From NCBI RefSeq assembly GCF_900129555.1, contig NZ_FQWC01000006.1, forward strand, positions 248,001 through 312,000: 64,000 nucleotides of DNA, written 5' to 3'. Every line of letters begins with the position of its first letter. Position 1 is the first letter of the stretch. This DNA comes from Flavobacterium defluvii (GTDB lineage Bacteria; Bacteroidota; Bacteroidia; Flavobacteriales; Flavobacteriaceae). Positions 1 through 8,549 of the stretch are shown piece by piece. Made by a program: the position numbers and the translations under genes. The notes below the pieces were generated by a model. That model ran no database searches and was not told the DNA's origin. It was given only the letters and a program-made list of their open reading frames with translations.

Positions 1-2
1 TA

Positions 3-959
3 TTAGAAAACGAATTATATCCCTTTATTAAAGGAATTGAGAACAATGTCGATTCGATTATGATTGGCCATTTAGCTGTTCCGAGTTTGAATGACGGAAA
101 AGTTACATCGGCAACTTTATCAAAAGGCATAATTCAGGATCTTTTGCGAGATAAATTAGGTTATGATGGTTTGGTAATTTCTGATGCCTTAAACATGCAC
201 AGCGTTTCTAAATTGTACGAAACCAAAGGACAATTAGAATGGGAAGCTTTTAATGCAGGAAATGATATTTTATGCTTCGCCGAAAATGTTCCGGAAGGAA
301 TTGAAGCAATTTATAAAAACGCTTCGCCAGATCGTATCGAAGAAAGCTTTAACCGAATTATGAAAGCCAAAGAAAAAGCTGGAATTCTTTCTGGAAATAC
401 CGCAGCTTCGGGCGAATTAAATTTTGAAAAAACATCTCAATTAAACCTGGAAATTGCTCAAAATACGATTACTGCCATTATCAATAATTCAGGTTCAGAA
501 GTAGCTTTTGAAGCGCATAAAAACAACAAATTAGCGAAACTGAGTTTATATAAAAATACCGAAAACACTTTCTTCAAAACTTTAAATTCAGAATTAAAAT
601 CTCCTGAATTTGCTTTTGAAAACTTAGAAGTTTCGGATATTTCTTTAATCAAAAAAGAATTAGAAAATTTCGAATTGGTCTTGATTTCCTTATTTGTTCC
701 AAAAGCAAAACCAGCTAATAATTTCGAAATTGATAATGAAGTTTTAGAGTTACTTTCTGAATTATTACAAACCAAAAAATGCATCATTTTTGTTTTCGGA
801 AATCCGTATGCATTACCTTTAATTCCAAACTTAAAAAATGCTTTAGAATTAATTCAGGTATATCAGGATTTTGAAGAATTTCAAAAAACGGCAGGAATTC
901 AATTTTTAGATAAAATTACTTTAAAAGGCAATCTTCCTGTAAGCATTGAAATTCAATAA
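3..959 (+). CDS. Glycoside hydrolase family 3 protein (beta-N-acetylglucosaminidase-like), 5'-truncated
   Basis: The reading frame is open from the left window edge, so the N-terminus lies outside. The visible part begins with LENELYPFIKG and continues through IMIGHLAVPSLND and YDGLVISDALNMHSV, which match the late part of the GH3 barrel, where the catalytic Asp sits in the SDA/SDAL motif of NagZ-type enzymes. About 200 further residues form an alpha/beta region like the GH3 C-terminal domain and end with PVSIEIQ. Family members hydrolyse beta-linked N-acetylglucosamine or beta-glucosides; in Bacteroidota they are often periplasmic or lipoproteins, which cannot be checked here. The ATG at 60 is internal to the domain and is not the real start. 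Confidence 0.85.
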   Translation, partial: LENELYPFIKGIENNVDSIMIGHLAVPSLNDGKVTSATLSKGIIQDLLRDKLGYDGLVISDALNMHSVSKLYETKGQLEWEAFNAGNDILCFAENVPEGIEAIYKNASPDRIEESFNRIMKAKEKAGILSGNTAASGELNFEKTSQLNLEIAQNTITAIINNSGSEVAFEAHKNNKLAKLSLYKNTENTFFKTLNSELKSPEFAFENLEVSDISLIKKELENFELVLISLFVPKAKPANNFEIDNEVLELLSELLQTKKCIIFVFGNPYALPLIPNLKNALELIQVYQDFEEFQKTAGIQFLDKITLKGNLPVSIEIQ

Positions 960-1017
960 GTTAAAACATTAAATAGTCAAAATTTATCAACTTATAAATT
1001 TTTATAATCACATCTTA

Positions 1018-1049
1018 TTGTAAGAATCTGTACTTATGCCCTACTTTTG
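1018..1049 (+). promoter_or_regulatory. Bacteroidota-type promoter of the peroxiredoxin gene
   Basis: A -7 element TACTTTTG (1042-1049) matches the Bacteroidota consensus TAnnTTTG, with a TTG (1018-1020) 21 bases upstream as the -33 element. It sits about 33 bases before the ATG at 1083. The match is to the consensus only; no transcript start is known. Confidence 0.65.
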
Positions 1050-1082
1050 CAGCAAATAAATTTTTAACGTAAAACGAAAAAT

Positions 1083-1721
1083 ATGTCTTTAGTAGGAAAA
1101 AAATTCCCAAGTATTGCAGTAGATGCTATCTCAGAAATGGGTGACAACTTAAAAATCAACATTTTTGAAGAAGCAGTAAACAACAATAAAAAAGTACTTT
1201 TATTTTGGTACCCAAAAGATTTTACTTTTGTATGTCCAACTGAATTACACGCCTTTCAAGCTGCATTACCAGAATTTGAAAAAAGAAATACTATCGTAAT
1301 TGGTGCTTCTTGTGATACAAACGAAGTTCACTTTGCTTGGTTAAATACTCCAAAAAACAATGGTGGAATCGAAGGTGTTACTTACCCAATCTTAGCAGAT
1401 ACAAACCGTAACTTAGCTAACATTTTAGGTATTCTTGATATCGAATCTACAAGCTACAGCGAAGATACTGATTCAGTTATCATCGAAGGTTCTAACGTAA
1501 CTTACAGAGCTACTTACTTAATTGACGAAACTGGAAAAATCTTCCACGAAAGTGTAAACGATATGCCATTAGGACGTAACGTAAACGAATACTTAAGAAT
1601 GGTAGACGCTTACACTCACATCCAGACTAAAGGTGAAGTTTGTCCTGCAAACTGGGAAGCTGGTAAAGAAGCTATGACTGCTGACAGAAACAGTACTGCT
1701 GAATACTTAAGCGCTAACTAA
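1083..1721 (+). CDS. AhpC/Prx1-type 2-Cys peroxiredoxin
   Basis: This 212-aa protein is a typical 2-Cys peroxiredoxin that reduces H2O2 and organic peroxides in the cytosol. The peroxidatic Cys51 lies in DFTFVCPTE and the resolving Cys187 in GEVCPANW. The length and the VCP motif at both cysteines are those of the AhpC/Tsa family. It has its own promoter and is followed by an inverted-repeat-rich spacer and a thioredoxin-like gene, which could be its electron donor; that pairing is inferred from position only. The start is supported by the conserved N-terminus MSLVGKKFPS. Confidence 0.93.
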   Translation: MSLVGKKFPSIAVDAISEMGDNLKINIFEEAVNNNKKVLLFWYPKDFTFVCPTELHAFQAALPEFEKRNTIVIGASCDTNEVHFAWLNTPKNNGGIEGVTYPILADTNRNLANILGILDIESTSYSEDTDSVIIEGSNVTYRATYLIDETGKIFHESVNDMPLGRNVNEYLRMVDAYTHIQTKGEVCPANWEAGKEAMTADRNSTAEYLSAN

Positions 1722-1732
1722 GCTGCTTTTTT

Positions 1733-1957
1733 TAAGGTTCTGAGGTTCTAAGGTACTGAGGCACTAAGTTTTTTTACTGAACTTTTAAATCTTAAATAAA
1801 ATTCTACAATACAGTTATCAGGTTCTAAGATTAACACTTAGAATCTTAGAACCCTGATAGCTTTAGATCTCAAAAAATAATTTTAACGTTAAGTCATTTT
1901 TATGGACTAAGGGCTAAAAAACTTAGAACCTTAGCACCTCAGCGACTTAGCACCTCA
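1733..1957. repeat. Nested inverted repeats of TTAGAACC/GCACCTCAG words
   Basis: The spacer between the peroxiredoxin and thioredoxin genes consists largely of short words (ggttctaag, gaggcactaag) on the left (1733-1776) and their imperfect complements (cttagaacc, cttagcacctc) on the right (1914-1957). A tighter inner hairpin has arms near 1818-1832 and 1842-1858 (atcaggttctaagatt against aatcttagaacc plus tgat). Flavobacterium genomes carry many such intergenic palindromes. It could act as a terminator or an mRNA-stability structure between the genes; the function is unknown. Confidence 0.6.
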
Positions 1958-1970
1958 AAAAATAAAAACT

Positions 1971-2279
1971 ATGTTAATCGACTTAAACGAAGATACATTA
2001 GCAGATTTAGTTGCTAAAAACGAAAAAGTTGTAGTACAATATTCAGCTTCATGGTGTGGAAATTGCCGTATTATGAAACCAAAATTCAAAAAATTAGCGA
2101 CAGAAAATGAAGCTATCACTTTTGTTTTGGTTGATGCAGAAAATTCTCCTGAATCAAGAAAACTAGCTAATGTAAGTAACCTGCCAACCTTTGCAACTTT
2201 TGTAAACGGACAATTGGTTGGAGAAACCCAAACTAATAAACAAGAAGTTTTAATCGATCTTGTAAACGCAATTGCTTAA
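1971..2279 (+). CDS. Thioredoxin family protein with WCGNC active site
   Basis: This 102-aa single-domain thioredoxin fold has the active site SASWCGNCRIMKP (Cys29 and Cys32) and the cis-proline loop SNLPTFATF. Canonical thioredoxin has WCGPC; the Asn in place of Pro is expected to shift the redox potential, and this variant is common in Bacteroidota. No signal peptide is present, so it is cytosolic. It lies between two peroxiredoxin-type genes (1083 and 3032), consistent with a role as reductant for peroxide detoxification. The start at the ATG gives a normal full-length fold. Confidence 0.88.
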   Translation: MLIDLNEDTLADLVAKNEKVVVQYSASWCGNCRIMKPKFKKLATENEAITFVLVDAENSPESRKLANVSNLPTFATFVNGQLVGETQTNKQEVLIDLVNAIA

Positions 2280-2298
2280 TTTTAGATCGTTAGACTGG

Positions 2299-2377
2299 CT
2301 TAGATTTTTAGACTTCTTAGATGTTGTCTAAATTTTTAAAAAAGTCTAAGAAGTCTAAGCAAGTCTAAAAATCTAAG
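2299..2377. repeat. Inverted repeat upstream of the DUF6952 gene
   Basis: Perfect 15-base arms cttagatttttagac (2299-2313) and gtctaaaaatctaag (2363-2377) enclose further TCTAAG/CTTAGA words, so the whole 79-base spacer can fold into one long stem ending 10 bases before the ATG at 2388. Such a structure could attenuate or terminate read-through from the thioredoxin gene. Confidence 0.65.
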
Positions 2378-2387
2378 AAATCTCAAC

Positions 2388-2645
2388 ATGAAATTACCAG
2401 TAATAAAGCATTTAACGCAATTCATCGAAGAAAACGATCAGGATTATATCATTGAAACGATCGAAGTTCTTGAAGCCATGACCGAGATTCCTTCTCTAAA
2501 AGATGAAGAATTAGACGTAATTGGCGAATTGATTTCAAATATGTATGGTGCCCTTGAAGTACAAAAATTGGTTGCTCAGGGGACAGATAAAAAAGAAGCT
2601 TTAAATACGTTTATGAAACGTGTTCTAGGCTCTATCGATAAATAA
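2388..2645 (+). CDS. DUF6952 family small protein
   Basis: This 85-aa acidic, helical protein has no signal peptide or membrane segment. The sequence (MKLPVIKHLTQFIEEND at the start, KEALNTFMKRVLGSI at the end) resembles the DUF6952 family, which I recall as occurring beside thioredoxin and peroxiredoxin genes in Flavobacteriia. No biochemical function is known to me. Its position directly after the thioredoxin gene suggests a redox-linked role, but this is inference from neighbourhood only. Confidence 0.75.
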   Translation: MKLPVIKHLTQFIEENDQDYIIETIEVLEAMTEIPSLKDEELDVIGELISNMYGALEVQKLVAQGTDKKEALNTFMKRVLGSIDK

Positions 2646-2770
2646 TATCGAGCCGTTTTTCAAATTAAAAAACAAAAAACATGACAAGGAGGCGTTTCTA
2701 TTTTTAGGGACGCTTTTTTTAGTTTGCAGTTTTCGGTTACAGTTTTCAGTCTCAATTTTGACGCAATCTT

Positions 2771-2875
2771 TGTCAGGCTGAGCGAAGTCGAAGCCCGCGT
2801 AAAGTATATCCACAAAGATTAGCAATTTAGATTACGGAACTACTTGTGTGGGCTTCGACTTCGCTCAGCCTGACA
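2771..2875. repeat. Flavobacterial 26-bp inverted repeat (GTCAGGCTGAGCGAAGTCGA)
   Basis: Arms at 2771-2796 and 2850-2875 are perfect reverse complements, with a 53-base loop. The core word is an abundant intergenic repeat of Flavobacterium chromosomes. It occupies the 386-base space between the DUF6952 gene and tpx (2646-3031), which otherwise holds a weak terminator-like hairpin (about 2680-2720) and the tpx promoter. Confidence 0.85.
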
Positions 2876-2998
2876 AAAAATAAGAATAAAATCCGTGTCA
2901 TCTGCGTGCCATTATACACAAACCAATATAGATAAAACCTCAACCTTAATCTCAGCTTAAACCCACAACAAATACTTTTAGATTCAAATATTAATCCT

Positions 2999-3006
2999 TA
3001 CTTTTG
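2999..3006 (+). promoter_or_regulatory. -7 element of the tpx promoter
   Basis: TACTTTTG matches TAnnTTTG and lies 26 bases before the tpx ATG. It is the same octamer as at the peroxiredoxin gene (1042-1049). The -33 region is only T-rich (around 2975-2979) and has no clear TTG. Confidence 0.55.
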
Positions 3007-3031
3007 AGCCTCATTAATTTAAACAAAAATC

Positions 3032-3529
3032 ATGGCTACAATAACTTTAGGAGGAAATCCGGTTCATACATCTGGCGAATTACCAGCAGTTGGTTCAAAA
3101 TTAGCTGACTTCAAATTGGTACAAAACGATTTATCTGTTGCTTCATTAAGTAACTTCGCTGGTAAAAAATTAGTTTTAAACATTTTTCCAAGTGTTGACA
3201 CAGGAACCTGCGCTGCATCTGTTAGAAAATTTAACCAAAGTGCAAGCGGATTAGAAAACACAACTGTTTTATGTATTTCCAGAGATTTACCTTTTGCTCA
3301 AAAACGTTTTTGCGGTGCTGAAGGTTTAGAAAATGTAGTTAATTTATCAGATTTTCAAACTGGTGCTTTTGGTAAAGCAAATGGCTTAGAACTTGTTGAC
3401 GGACCATTGGCTGGCTTACACTCAAGAGTTATTATTGTTGTAGATGCAGACGGAACAATTAAACATACAGAACAAGTTGCTGAAATTGCAAACGAACCAA
3501 ATTACGAAGCAGCTTTAGCAGCACTATAA
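3032..3529 (+). CDS. tpx: Thiol peroxidase Tpx
   Basis: This 165-aa atypical 2-Cys peroxiredoxin of the Tpx family reduces lipid and alkyl hydroperoxides with thioredoxin as donor. The peroxidatic Cys60 is in DTGTCAASVRKF and the resolving Cys94 in QKRFCGAEG, the spacing expected for Tpx (61/95 in E. coli). The N-terminal ITLGGNPV and VDGPLAGLHSR motifs also fit. It has its own promoter and is followed after 13 bases by dgkA, so it may head the dgkA-ftsK-lolA transcript. Confidence 0.95.
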   Translation: MATITLGGNPVHTSGELPAVGSKLADFKLVQNDLSVASLSNFAGKKLVLNIFPSVDTGTCAASVRKFNQSASGLENTTVLCISRDLPFAQKRFCGAEGLENVVNLSDFQTGAFGKANGLELVDGPLAGLHSRVIIVVDADGTIKHTEQVAEIANEPNYEAALAAL

Positions 3530-3542
3530 TATTTTCCACTAA

Positions 3543-3917
3543 ATGGAGTTTCAAAAAGATAATACATTTGTTACAGGTCGATTAAAAAGTATGACTTATG
3601 CTTTTAACGGGGCTGTAAAATTGATAAAAACAGAACACAGCATCATGGTTCAATTCTCATCAGGAATTATCATGACGATTGCCGGATTCTATTTTCATAT
3701 TTCTCAAACTGAATGGCTTTGCCAGACATTAGCCATTGGTTTGGTTTTAAGCATTGAAGGATTAAATACTGCTGTTGAAAAAATAGCCGATTTTATTCAC
3801 CCCGATTACAGCAGAAGAATCGGATTTATTAAAGATATTGCTGCAGGAGCGGTATTTTTTGCCGCCATGACAGCAATAGCAATTGGTTTGATTATTTATA
3901 TTCCAAAATTTATATAG
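3543..3917 (+). CDS. dgkA: Diacylglycerol/undecaprenol kinase family protein
   Basis: This 124-aa integral membrane protein of the DgkA family has three hydrophobic segments (roughly residues 38-54, 58-72 and 98-120). The signature IEGLNTAVEKIADF (Glu72, Asn75, Glu79) and the following IGFIKDIAAGAV (Lys97, Asp98) are the family's catalytic and metal-binding motifs. Enzymes of this type phosphorylate diacylglycerol or undecaprenol in the inner membrane; which lipid is used here cannot be told. The gene precedes ftsK by 13 bases, the usual flavobacterial arrangement. Confidence 0.92.
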   Translation: MEFQKDNTFVTGRLKSMTYAFNGAVKLIKTEHSIMVQFSSGIIMTIAGFYFHISQTEWLCQTLAIGLVLSIEGLNTAVEKIADFIHPDYSRRIGFIKDIAAGAVFFAAMTAIAIGLIIYIPKFI

Positions 3918-3930
3918 GCGGAACGCAAGA

Positions 3931-6381
3931 ATGGCAAAAACAAAAAAAGAAACTGTAGACAAAAAAACCGAATCAAAAGCTGCCAGCATCAGATCCTGGC
4001 AATTAACCAAACAGCAAAAGTTTGTTTTGGGATGTCTTTTGATACTCTTTTCTATTGCATTATTAGTTGCATTTATTTCTTTTTATGTCAACGGACAATG
4101 GCAGACAGACCAAAGTGCAGTTAGCCAGATTGGAGATCGTGACGAAGTTGTACAAAACTGGCTCGGAAAATTCGGGGCTTATCTTGCTGATTTGATTGTT
4201 TACAGAGGTTTTGGTCTTGCTTCTTTTATAATTGTCCGCTTATTCTTTTTAACCGGATTGTTTCTGGCATTAGAACTTTCGACCAAAAAATTAAAGAACA
4301 CCTGGTTCTGGGATATTTTTGCTATCATTATTGTTTCGATTCTATTCGGTTTTTTTGCTACTTCGGCGCCCGAATTAGGCGGAACTATTGGTTATGAACT
4401 GAATCTTTTTCTTCAGGATTATATAGGAAAAACGGGAACTTTATTGACTTTGCTTTTTGGACTTATTGTTTATTTGATTTTCAAAATAAAAGTTTCTCCA
4501 GAGAAAATTCAGTCGTATTTTGATTCAACTAAAAATGAATTTAAATCCGAATTAGATTCAATCAAAAAACCTCAAATTCAGGAACAAGAGCCTGAAAGTG
4601 CTTATAATTTAGAAGAATTTGCCATTGAAGAAGATCCTGAACTGGATAATATTCATCTAAAAACTGATGATTCTAAATTTGAAATTAATAAAGAAGCATT
4701 AAAACCGACAATCGATCATCCATCTGAAATTGAGCTAAATCCGGTTTTAAAACCAATTCAGCCTGCTGCGCAGCATATAACTGCTACTCCAGATGAAGCA
4801 TTTGTGATTGAAAAAGCTGAAGAAGAAGATATAATTGAAGAAAATCTTGCTTCTCGCTTAGTTGCTGATTTCGGATTATTTGATCCAACTTTGGATTTAT
4901 CCAATTATAAATTCCCTACCATCGATTTATTAAAAGAATATTCGACTGGAGGAATTACGATTAATCAGGAAGAATTAGAAGAAAATAAAAATAAAATTGT
5001 AGATACACTTCGTAACTACAAAATCGAAATTGCACAAATTAAAGCAACCGTTGGTCCATCGGTAACTTTATATGAAATTGTACCCGAAGCCGGAATTAGA
5101 ATTTCTAAAATTAAAAGTTTAGAAGACGATATTGCCTTGTCTTTATCGGCTTTAGGAATTCGTATTATTGCGCCAATTCCAGGAAAAGGAACAATTGGTA
5201 TCGAAGTTCCAAATAAGACTCCAACTATGGTTTCGATGAAAAGCGTTATTGGAGCTGCTAAATTTCAGGAAGCCGAAATGGAACTGCCAATTGCTTTAGG
5301 AAAAACTATTTCAAACGAAACTTTTGTTGTCGATCTTGCTAAAATGCCTCACTTATTAATGGCAGGAGCAACTGGACAAGGAAAGTCTGTTGGATTAAAT
5401 GCGGTTTTAACTTCGCTTTTATACAAAAAACATCCGGCAGAAGTAAAATTCGTTTTAGTCGATCCGAAAAAAGTAGAACTTACGCTTTTCAACAAAATAG
5501 AAAGACATTATTTAGCTAAACTTCCAGATACGGAAGATGCTATTATTACTGATAACGCAAAAGTTGTCAATACTTTGAATTCTCTTTGTACCGAAATGGA
5601 CAATCGTTATTCTTTATTAAAAGATGCGATGGTTCGTAATATTAAAGAATACAACGAAAAATTCAAATCAAGAAAATTAAATCCTGAAGCCGGTCACCGA
5701 TTTTTACCTTACATTGTTTTGGTTGTCGACGAGTTTGCTGATTTAATTATGACCGCAGGAAAAGAAGTAGAAGTTCCGATCGCTCGTCTTGCTCAGCTTG
5801 CCCGTGCAATTGGTATTCACTTAATTATCGCTACACAAAGACCATCGGTAAACGTTATTACAGGTTTAATTAAGGCGAATTTCCCTGCGAGAATTGCCTT
5901 TAGAGTAACTTCAAAAATTGACTCAAGAACAATTTTGGACACTCAGGGAGCAGATCAATTGATTGGACGAGGAGATTTATTGTACACAAATGGAAACGAC
6001 GTAATACGTGTTCAGTGTGCATTTATTGACACGCCTGAAGTTGAAAAAATTACAGATTTTATTGGTTCACAAAAAGCGTATGCCACAGCTTATTTACTTC
6101 CAGAGTTTGTTGGAGAAGAAACTGGCATTAATCTTGATATGGATATTTCCGAAAGAGATGCCTTATTTAGAGAAGCTGCAGAGATTATTGTCAACGCACA
6201 ACAAGGATCTGCTTCGTTATTGCAAAGAAAACTAAAATTGGGTTACAACAGAGCCGGTCGTTTGATTGATCAGCTGGAAGCAGCAGGAATTGTTGGGCCG
6301 TTTGAAGGCAGTAAAGCAAGAAGCGTAAATATTTTAGACTTAAGTGCTCTTGATCAATTTTTTAATAATGAACAAAATTAA
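3931..6381 (+). CDS. ftsK: DNA translocase FtsK
   Basis: This 816-aa protein has four N-terminal membrane helices (within residues 25-190), an acidic linker, then the motor: an alpha domain from about 330, Walker A GATGQGKS at 479-486, and Walker B VLVVDEFADL near 595-605. The TQRPSVNVITGLIK motif follows, and a C-terminal gamma winged helix (SASLLQRKLKLGYNRAGRLID) recognises KOPS-like sites. It pumps chromosomal DNA at the division septum and activates XerCD recombination. The linker is short compared with E. coli FtsK, as is usual outside gammaproteobacteria. Confidence 0.96.
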   Translation: MAKTKKETVDKKTESKAASIRSWQLTKQQKFVLGCLLILFSIALLVAFISFYVNGQWQTDQSAVSQIGDRDEVVQNWLGKFGAYLADLIVYRGFGLASFIIVRLFFLTGLFLALELSTKKLKNTWFWDIFAIIIVSILFGFFATSAPELGGTIGYELNLFLQDYIGKTGTLLTLLFGLIVYLIFKIKVSPEKIQSYFDSTKNEFKSELDSIKKPQIQEQEPESAYNLEEFAIEEDPELDNIHLKTDDSKFEINKEALKPTIDHPSEIELNPVLKPIQPAAQHITATPDEAFVIEKAEEEDIIEENLASRLVADFGLFDPTLDLSNYKFPTIDLLKEYSTGGITINQEELEENKNKIVDTLRNYKIEIAQIKATVGPSVTLYEIVPEAGIRISKIKSLEDDIALSLSALGIRIIAPIPGKGTIGIEVPNKTPTMVSMKSVIGAAKFQEAEMELPIALGKTISNETFVVDLAKMPHLLMAGATGQGKSVGLNAVLTSLLYKKHPAEVKFVLVDPKKVELTLFNKIERHYLAKLPDTEDAIITDNAKVVNTLNSLCTEMDNRYSLLKDAMVRNIKEYNEKFKSRKLNPEAGHRFLPYIVLVVDEFADLIMTAGKEVEVPIARLAQLARAIGIHLIIATQRPSVNVITGLIKANFPARIAFRVTSKIDSRTILDTQGADQLIGRGDLLYTNGNDVIRVQCAFIDTPEVEKITDFIGSQKAYATAYLLPEFVGEETGINLDMDISERDALFREAAEIIVNAQQGSASLLQRKLKLGYNRAGRLIDQLEAAGIVGPFEGSKARSVNILDLSALDQFFNNEQN

Positions 6382-6433
6382 TCCAATCATGAGAACAAAC
6401 ATTCAGGAAATCAAAAACAATTCTATCTTAAAC

Positions 6434-7081
6434 ATGACTAAAAAGTGTCTTCAAATTGCAGTTATTTTGCTTTTGAGCTTCACTTCTATTCAGGCTCAGG
6501 ATAAAAAAGCAAAAGATTTATTGAACGAAGTAACTGCAAAAATAAAAAGCTACGATAATATTGTTATCGATTTTAAATACTCTTTGAATAACGCCAAAGA
6601 AAATATTAATCAGGACAGCAAAGGAAACGTAACCATGAAGGGAAATCAATATGTGTTGAATTTTATGGGCGTTACTAAAATTTTTGACGGGCAAAAAACA
6701 TATACAATTGTTCCTGAAGACGAAGAAGTTACGGTTTCTAAAGTAAATGAAAAAGACGATAATGCTATTACACCTTCAAAAATGCTGACGTTCTTTAATT
6801 CTGGTTACAAATACACAATGGATATTGTACAAAATGTAAAAGGCAGAAAAATCCAGTATATTAAATTAGTCCCAACTACAGGAAAAGATCAGAGAAAAGA
6901 AATTTTGTTAGGCATTGACGTTCAGACAAAACATATTTACAATTTGATTGAAACTGGAAAAAACGGAACAAAAACAACTTTAACCGTTAATTCTTTTAAA
7001 ACCAATCAGCCATTATCAAAAAATCAATTTACCTTTGTAGCGAGTAAATACCCGAAATACTACATCAATAAATTAGATTAA
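6434..7081 (+). CDS. lolA: Outer-membrane lipoprotein carrier protein LolA
   Basis: This is a 215-aa periplasmic protein. I start it at the ATG at 6434 because this gives a clean signal peptide (MTKKCLQIAVILLLSFTSIQAQ, cleaved after AQA-type residues); upstream in-frame ATGs overlap the end of ftsK and would bury it. The mature part is a LolA/LolB half-barrel with EVTAKIKSYDNIVIDFKY and FDGQKTYTIVPEDEEV. It shuttles lipoproteins from the inner to the outer membrane. The order ftsK-lolA-lptF/G is typical of this phylum. Confidence 0.88.
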   Translation: MTKKCLQIAVILLLSFTSIQAQDKKAKDLLNEVTAKIKSYDNIVIDFKYSLNNAKENINQDSKGNVTMKGNQYVLNFMGVTKIFDGQKTYTIVPEDEEVTVSKVNEKDDNAITPSKMLTFFNSGYKYTMDIVQNVKGRKIQYIKLVPTTGKDQRKEILLGIDVQTKHIYNLIETGKNGTKTTLTVNSFKTNQPLSKNQFTFVASKYPKYYINKLD

Positions 7082-7089
7082 TCAGAAGG

Positions 7090-8547
7090 TTGAAAATTCT
7101 AGACAAATACTTATTAAAAACATTCTTATTTACATTTGCTACGGTATTTGTAATTCTATTTTTCATATTCATACTGCAGACAGTATGGCTATTTATATCA
7201 GAACTAGCAGGTAAAGATCTCGACTTAATACTGGTCGTGAAATTCCTGCTTTTTTCTATGCCTCGTATTATACCGTTGGTTTTACCGCTTTCGGTTCTTT
7301 TGGCTTCGATTATGACTTTCGGGAATTTAGCCGAAAATTATGAATTCGCCGCCATGAAATCATCCGGAATATCACTTCAGAGAGCGATGCGGGTTTTAAT
7401 TATTTTTATCTTCCTTTTAAGTATTGTAGCATTTTGGTTTGCCAATAATGTTATTCCGTATGCTGAATATAAGTTCGTAAACTTCCGTAAAAATATTGCT
7501 CAGGCGAAACCTGCCATGGCAATTGCCGAAGGTCAGTTTAATGATGTTGGAACTTACAATATCAAAGTCAATAAAAAATCTGGTGAAAACGGAAATATTT
7601 TAACCGGCGTTACTATTCACGAGAAAGCCAATAATGTTGGGGAAAACAAAACTGTTATTAAAGCCAAAGACGGTGAATTAATCAGTAACGAAAAATCCAG
7701 CATTTTAAAACTGGTTTTAAATGATGGATATTACTATCAGGATGTTACACCAAAAAAATACGAAGACCGCGCTAAACTTCCTTTTATAAAAGGCGCATTC
7801 AAAAAGCATATTATCAACATCGATTTATCTGAATTAAACAAAGTTGATGACAGTAAAGAAAGTATTGCCGGAACAAACGCAATGCTGAATGTTAATGAAT
7901 TACGTTATACTTTAGATTCATTAAACAAAAACCTCGATAATGAAATTATTTCATTTTCTGAGAATATAAATCAGCGTGTTGGAATTCGAAAATCAAGTGC
8001 TTTGGTTGTTGATAAGAAAAAAAACAAAAAGACATTACCTAACGATCTTTTGTCATTATACAACAACAAACAGAAAATTGATGTTATTAAAATGGCATCA
8101 AGCAACGTTACGAGCAATATGTACTCAATTGAATCTACTCAAAAAGATTTAAAAGACAAACAGCGAGAGATCAATAAACATTTAACTGCATTGTACGAGA
8201 AATTCGTTATCGCTTTTGCATGTTTTTTAATGTTCTTTATTGGCGCGCCTCTTGGAGCAATTATTAGAAAAGGCGGACTTGGACTGCCAATTGTTTTTGC
8301 GGTATTAATTTTTATTACTTTTCATTTCATCAATACTTTTGGAAAAAGATTATCACAAGAAGGCGGAATGACTCCTTTTATGGGATCATGGATGTCGTCG
8401 TTTATTCTTTCGCCATTAGCAATATTATTAACATATCGTGCCACAAACGATAACGGATTGATTAATTTTGATGCAATAACAACCCCAATATCACAACTAT
8501 TTCAAAAAATTTCTGAGCGGTTCTTACCTTCTCAAAACAAAGAATAA
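7090..8547 (+). CDS. LptF/LptG family lipopolysaccharide export permease
   Basis: This 485-aa YjgP/YjgQ permease has N-terminal helices (about 10-35, 50-80, 100-120), a large periplasmic beta-jellyroll region in the middle, and three C-terminal helices (about 375-460). The motif MPRIIPLVLPLSVLLASIMTFG followed by NYEFAAMKSSGIS is the family signature, including the coupling helix that contacts the LptB ATPase. It extracts LPS from the inner membrane. The likely start is a TTG at 7090, 8 bases after lolA; no suitable ATG exists upstream. The periplasmic domain is longer than in E. coli LptG. Confidence 0.9.
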   Translation: MKILDKYLLKTFLFTFATVFVILFFIFILQTVWLFISELAGKDLDLILVVKFLLFSMPRIIPLVLPLSVLLASIMTFGNLAENYEFAAMKSSGISLQRAMRVLIIFIFLLSIVAFWFANNVIPYAEYKFVNFRKNIAQAKPAMAIAEGQFNDVGTYNIKVNKKSGENGNILTGVTIHEKANNVGENKTVIKAKDGELISNEKSSILKLVLNDGYYYQDVTPKKYEDRAKLPFIKGAFKKHIINIDLSELNKVDDSKESIAGTNAMLNVNELRYTLDSLNKNLDNEIISFSENINQRVGIRKSSALVVDKKKNKKTLPNDLLSLYNNKQKIDVIKMASSNVTSNMYSIESTQKDLKDKQREINKHLTALYEKFVIAFACFLMFFIGAPLGAIIRKGGLGLPIVFAVLIFITFHFINTFGKRLSQEGGMTPFMGSWMSSFILSPLAILLTYRATNDNGLINFDAITTPISQLFQKISERFLPSQNKE

Positions 8548-8549
8548 TT

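Noticed and set aside
458..787. Minus-strand frame of 109 codons inside the GH3 gene
   Set aside because: It lies opposite a well-supported gene, is of low complexity and has no promoter or family.
1733..1957. CRISPR-like array
   Set aside because: The words are short, imperfect and palindromic, with no regular spacers and no cas genes.
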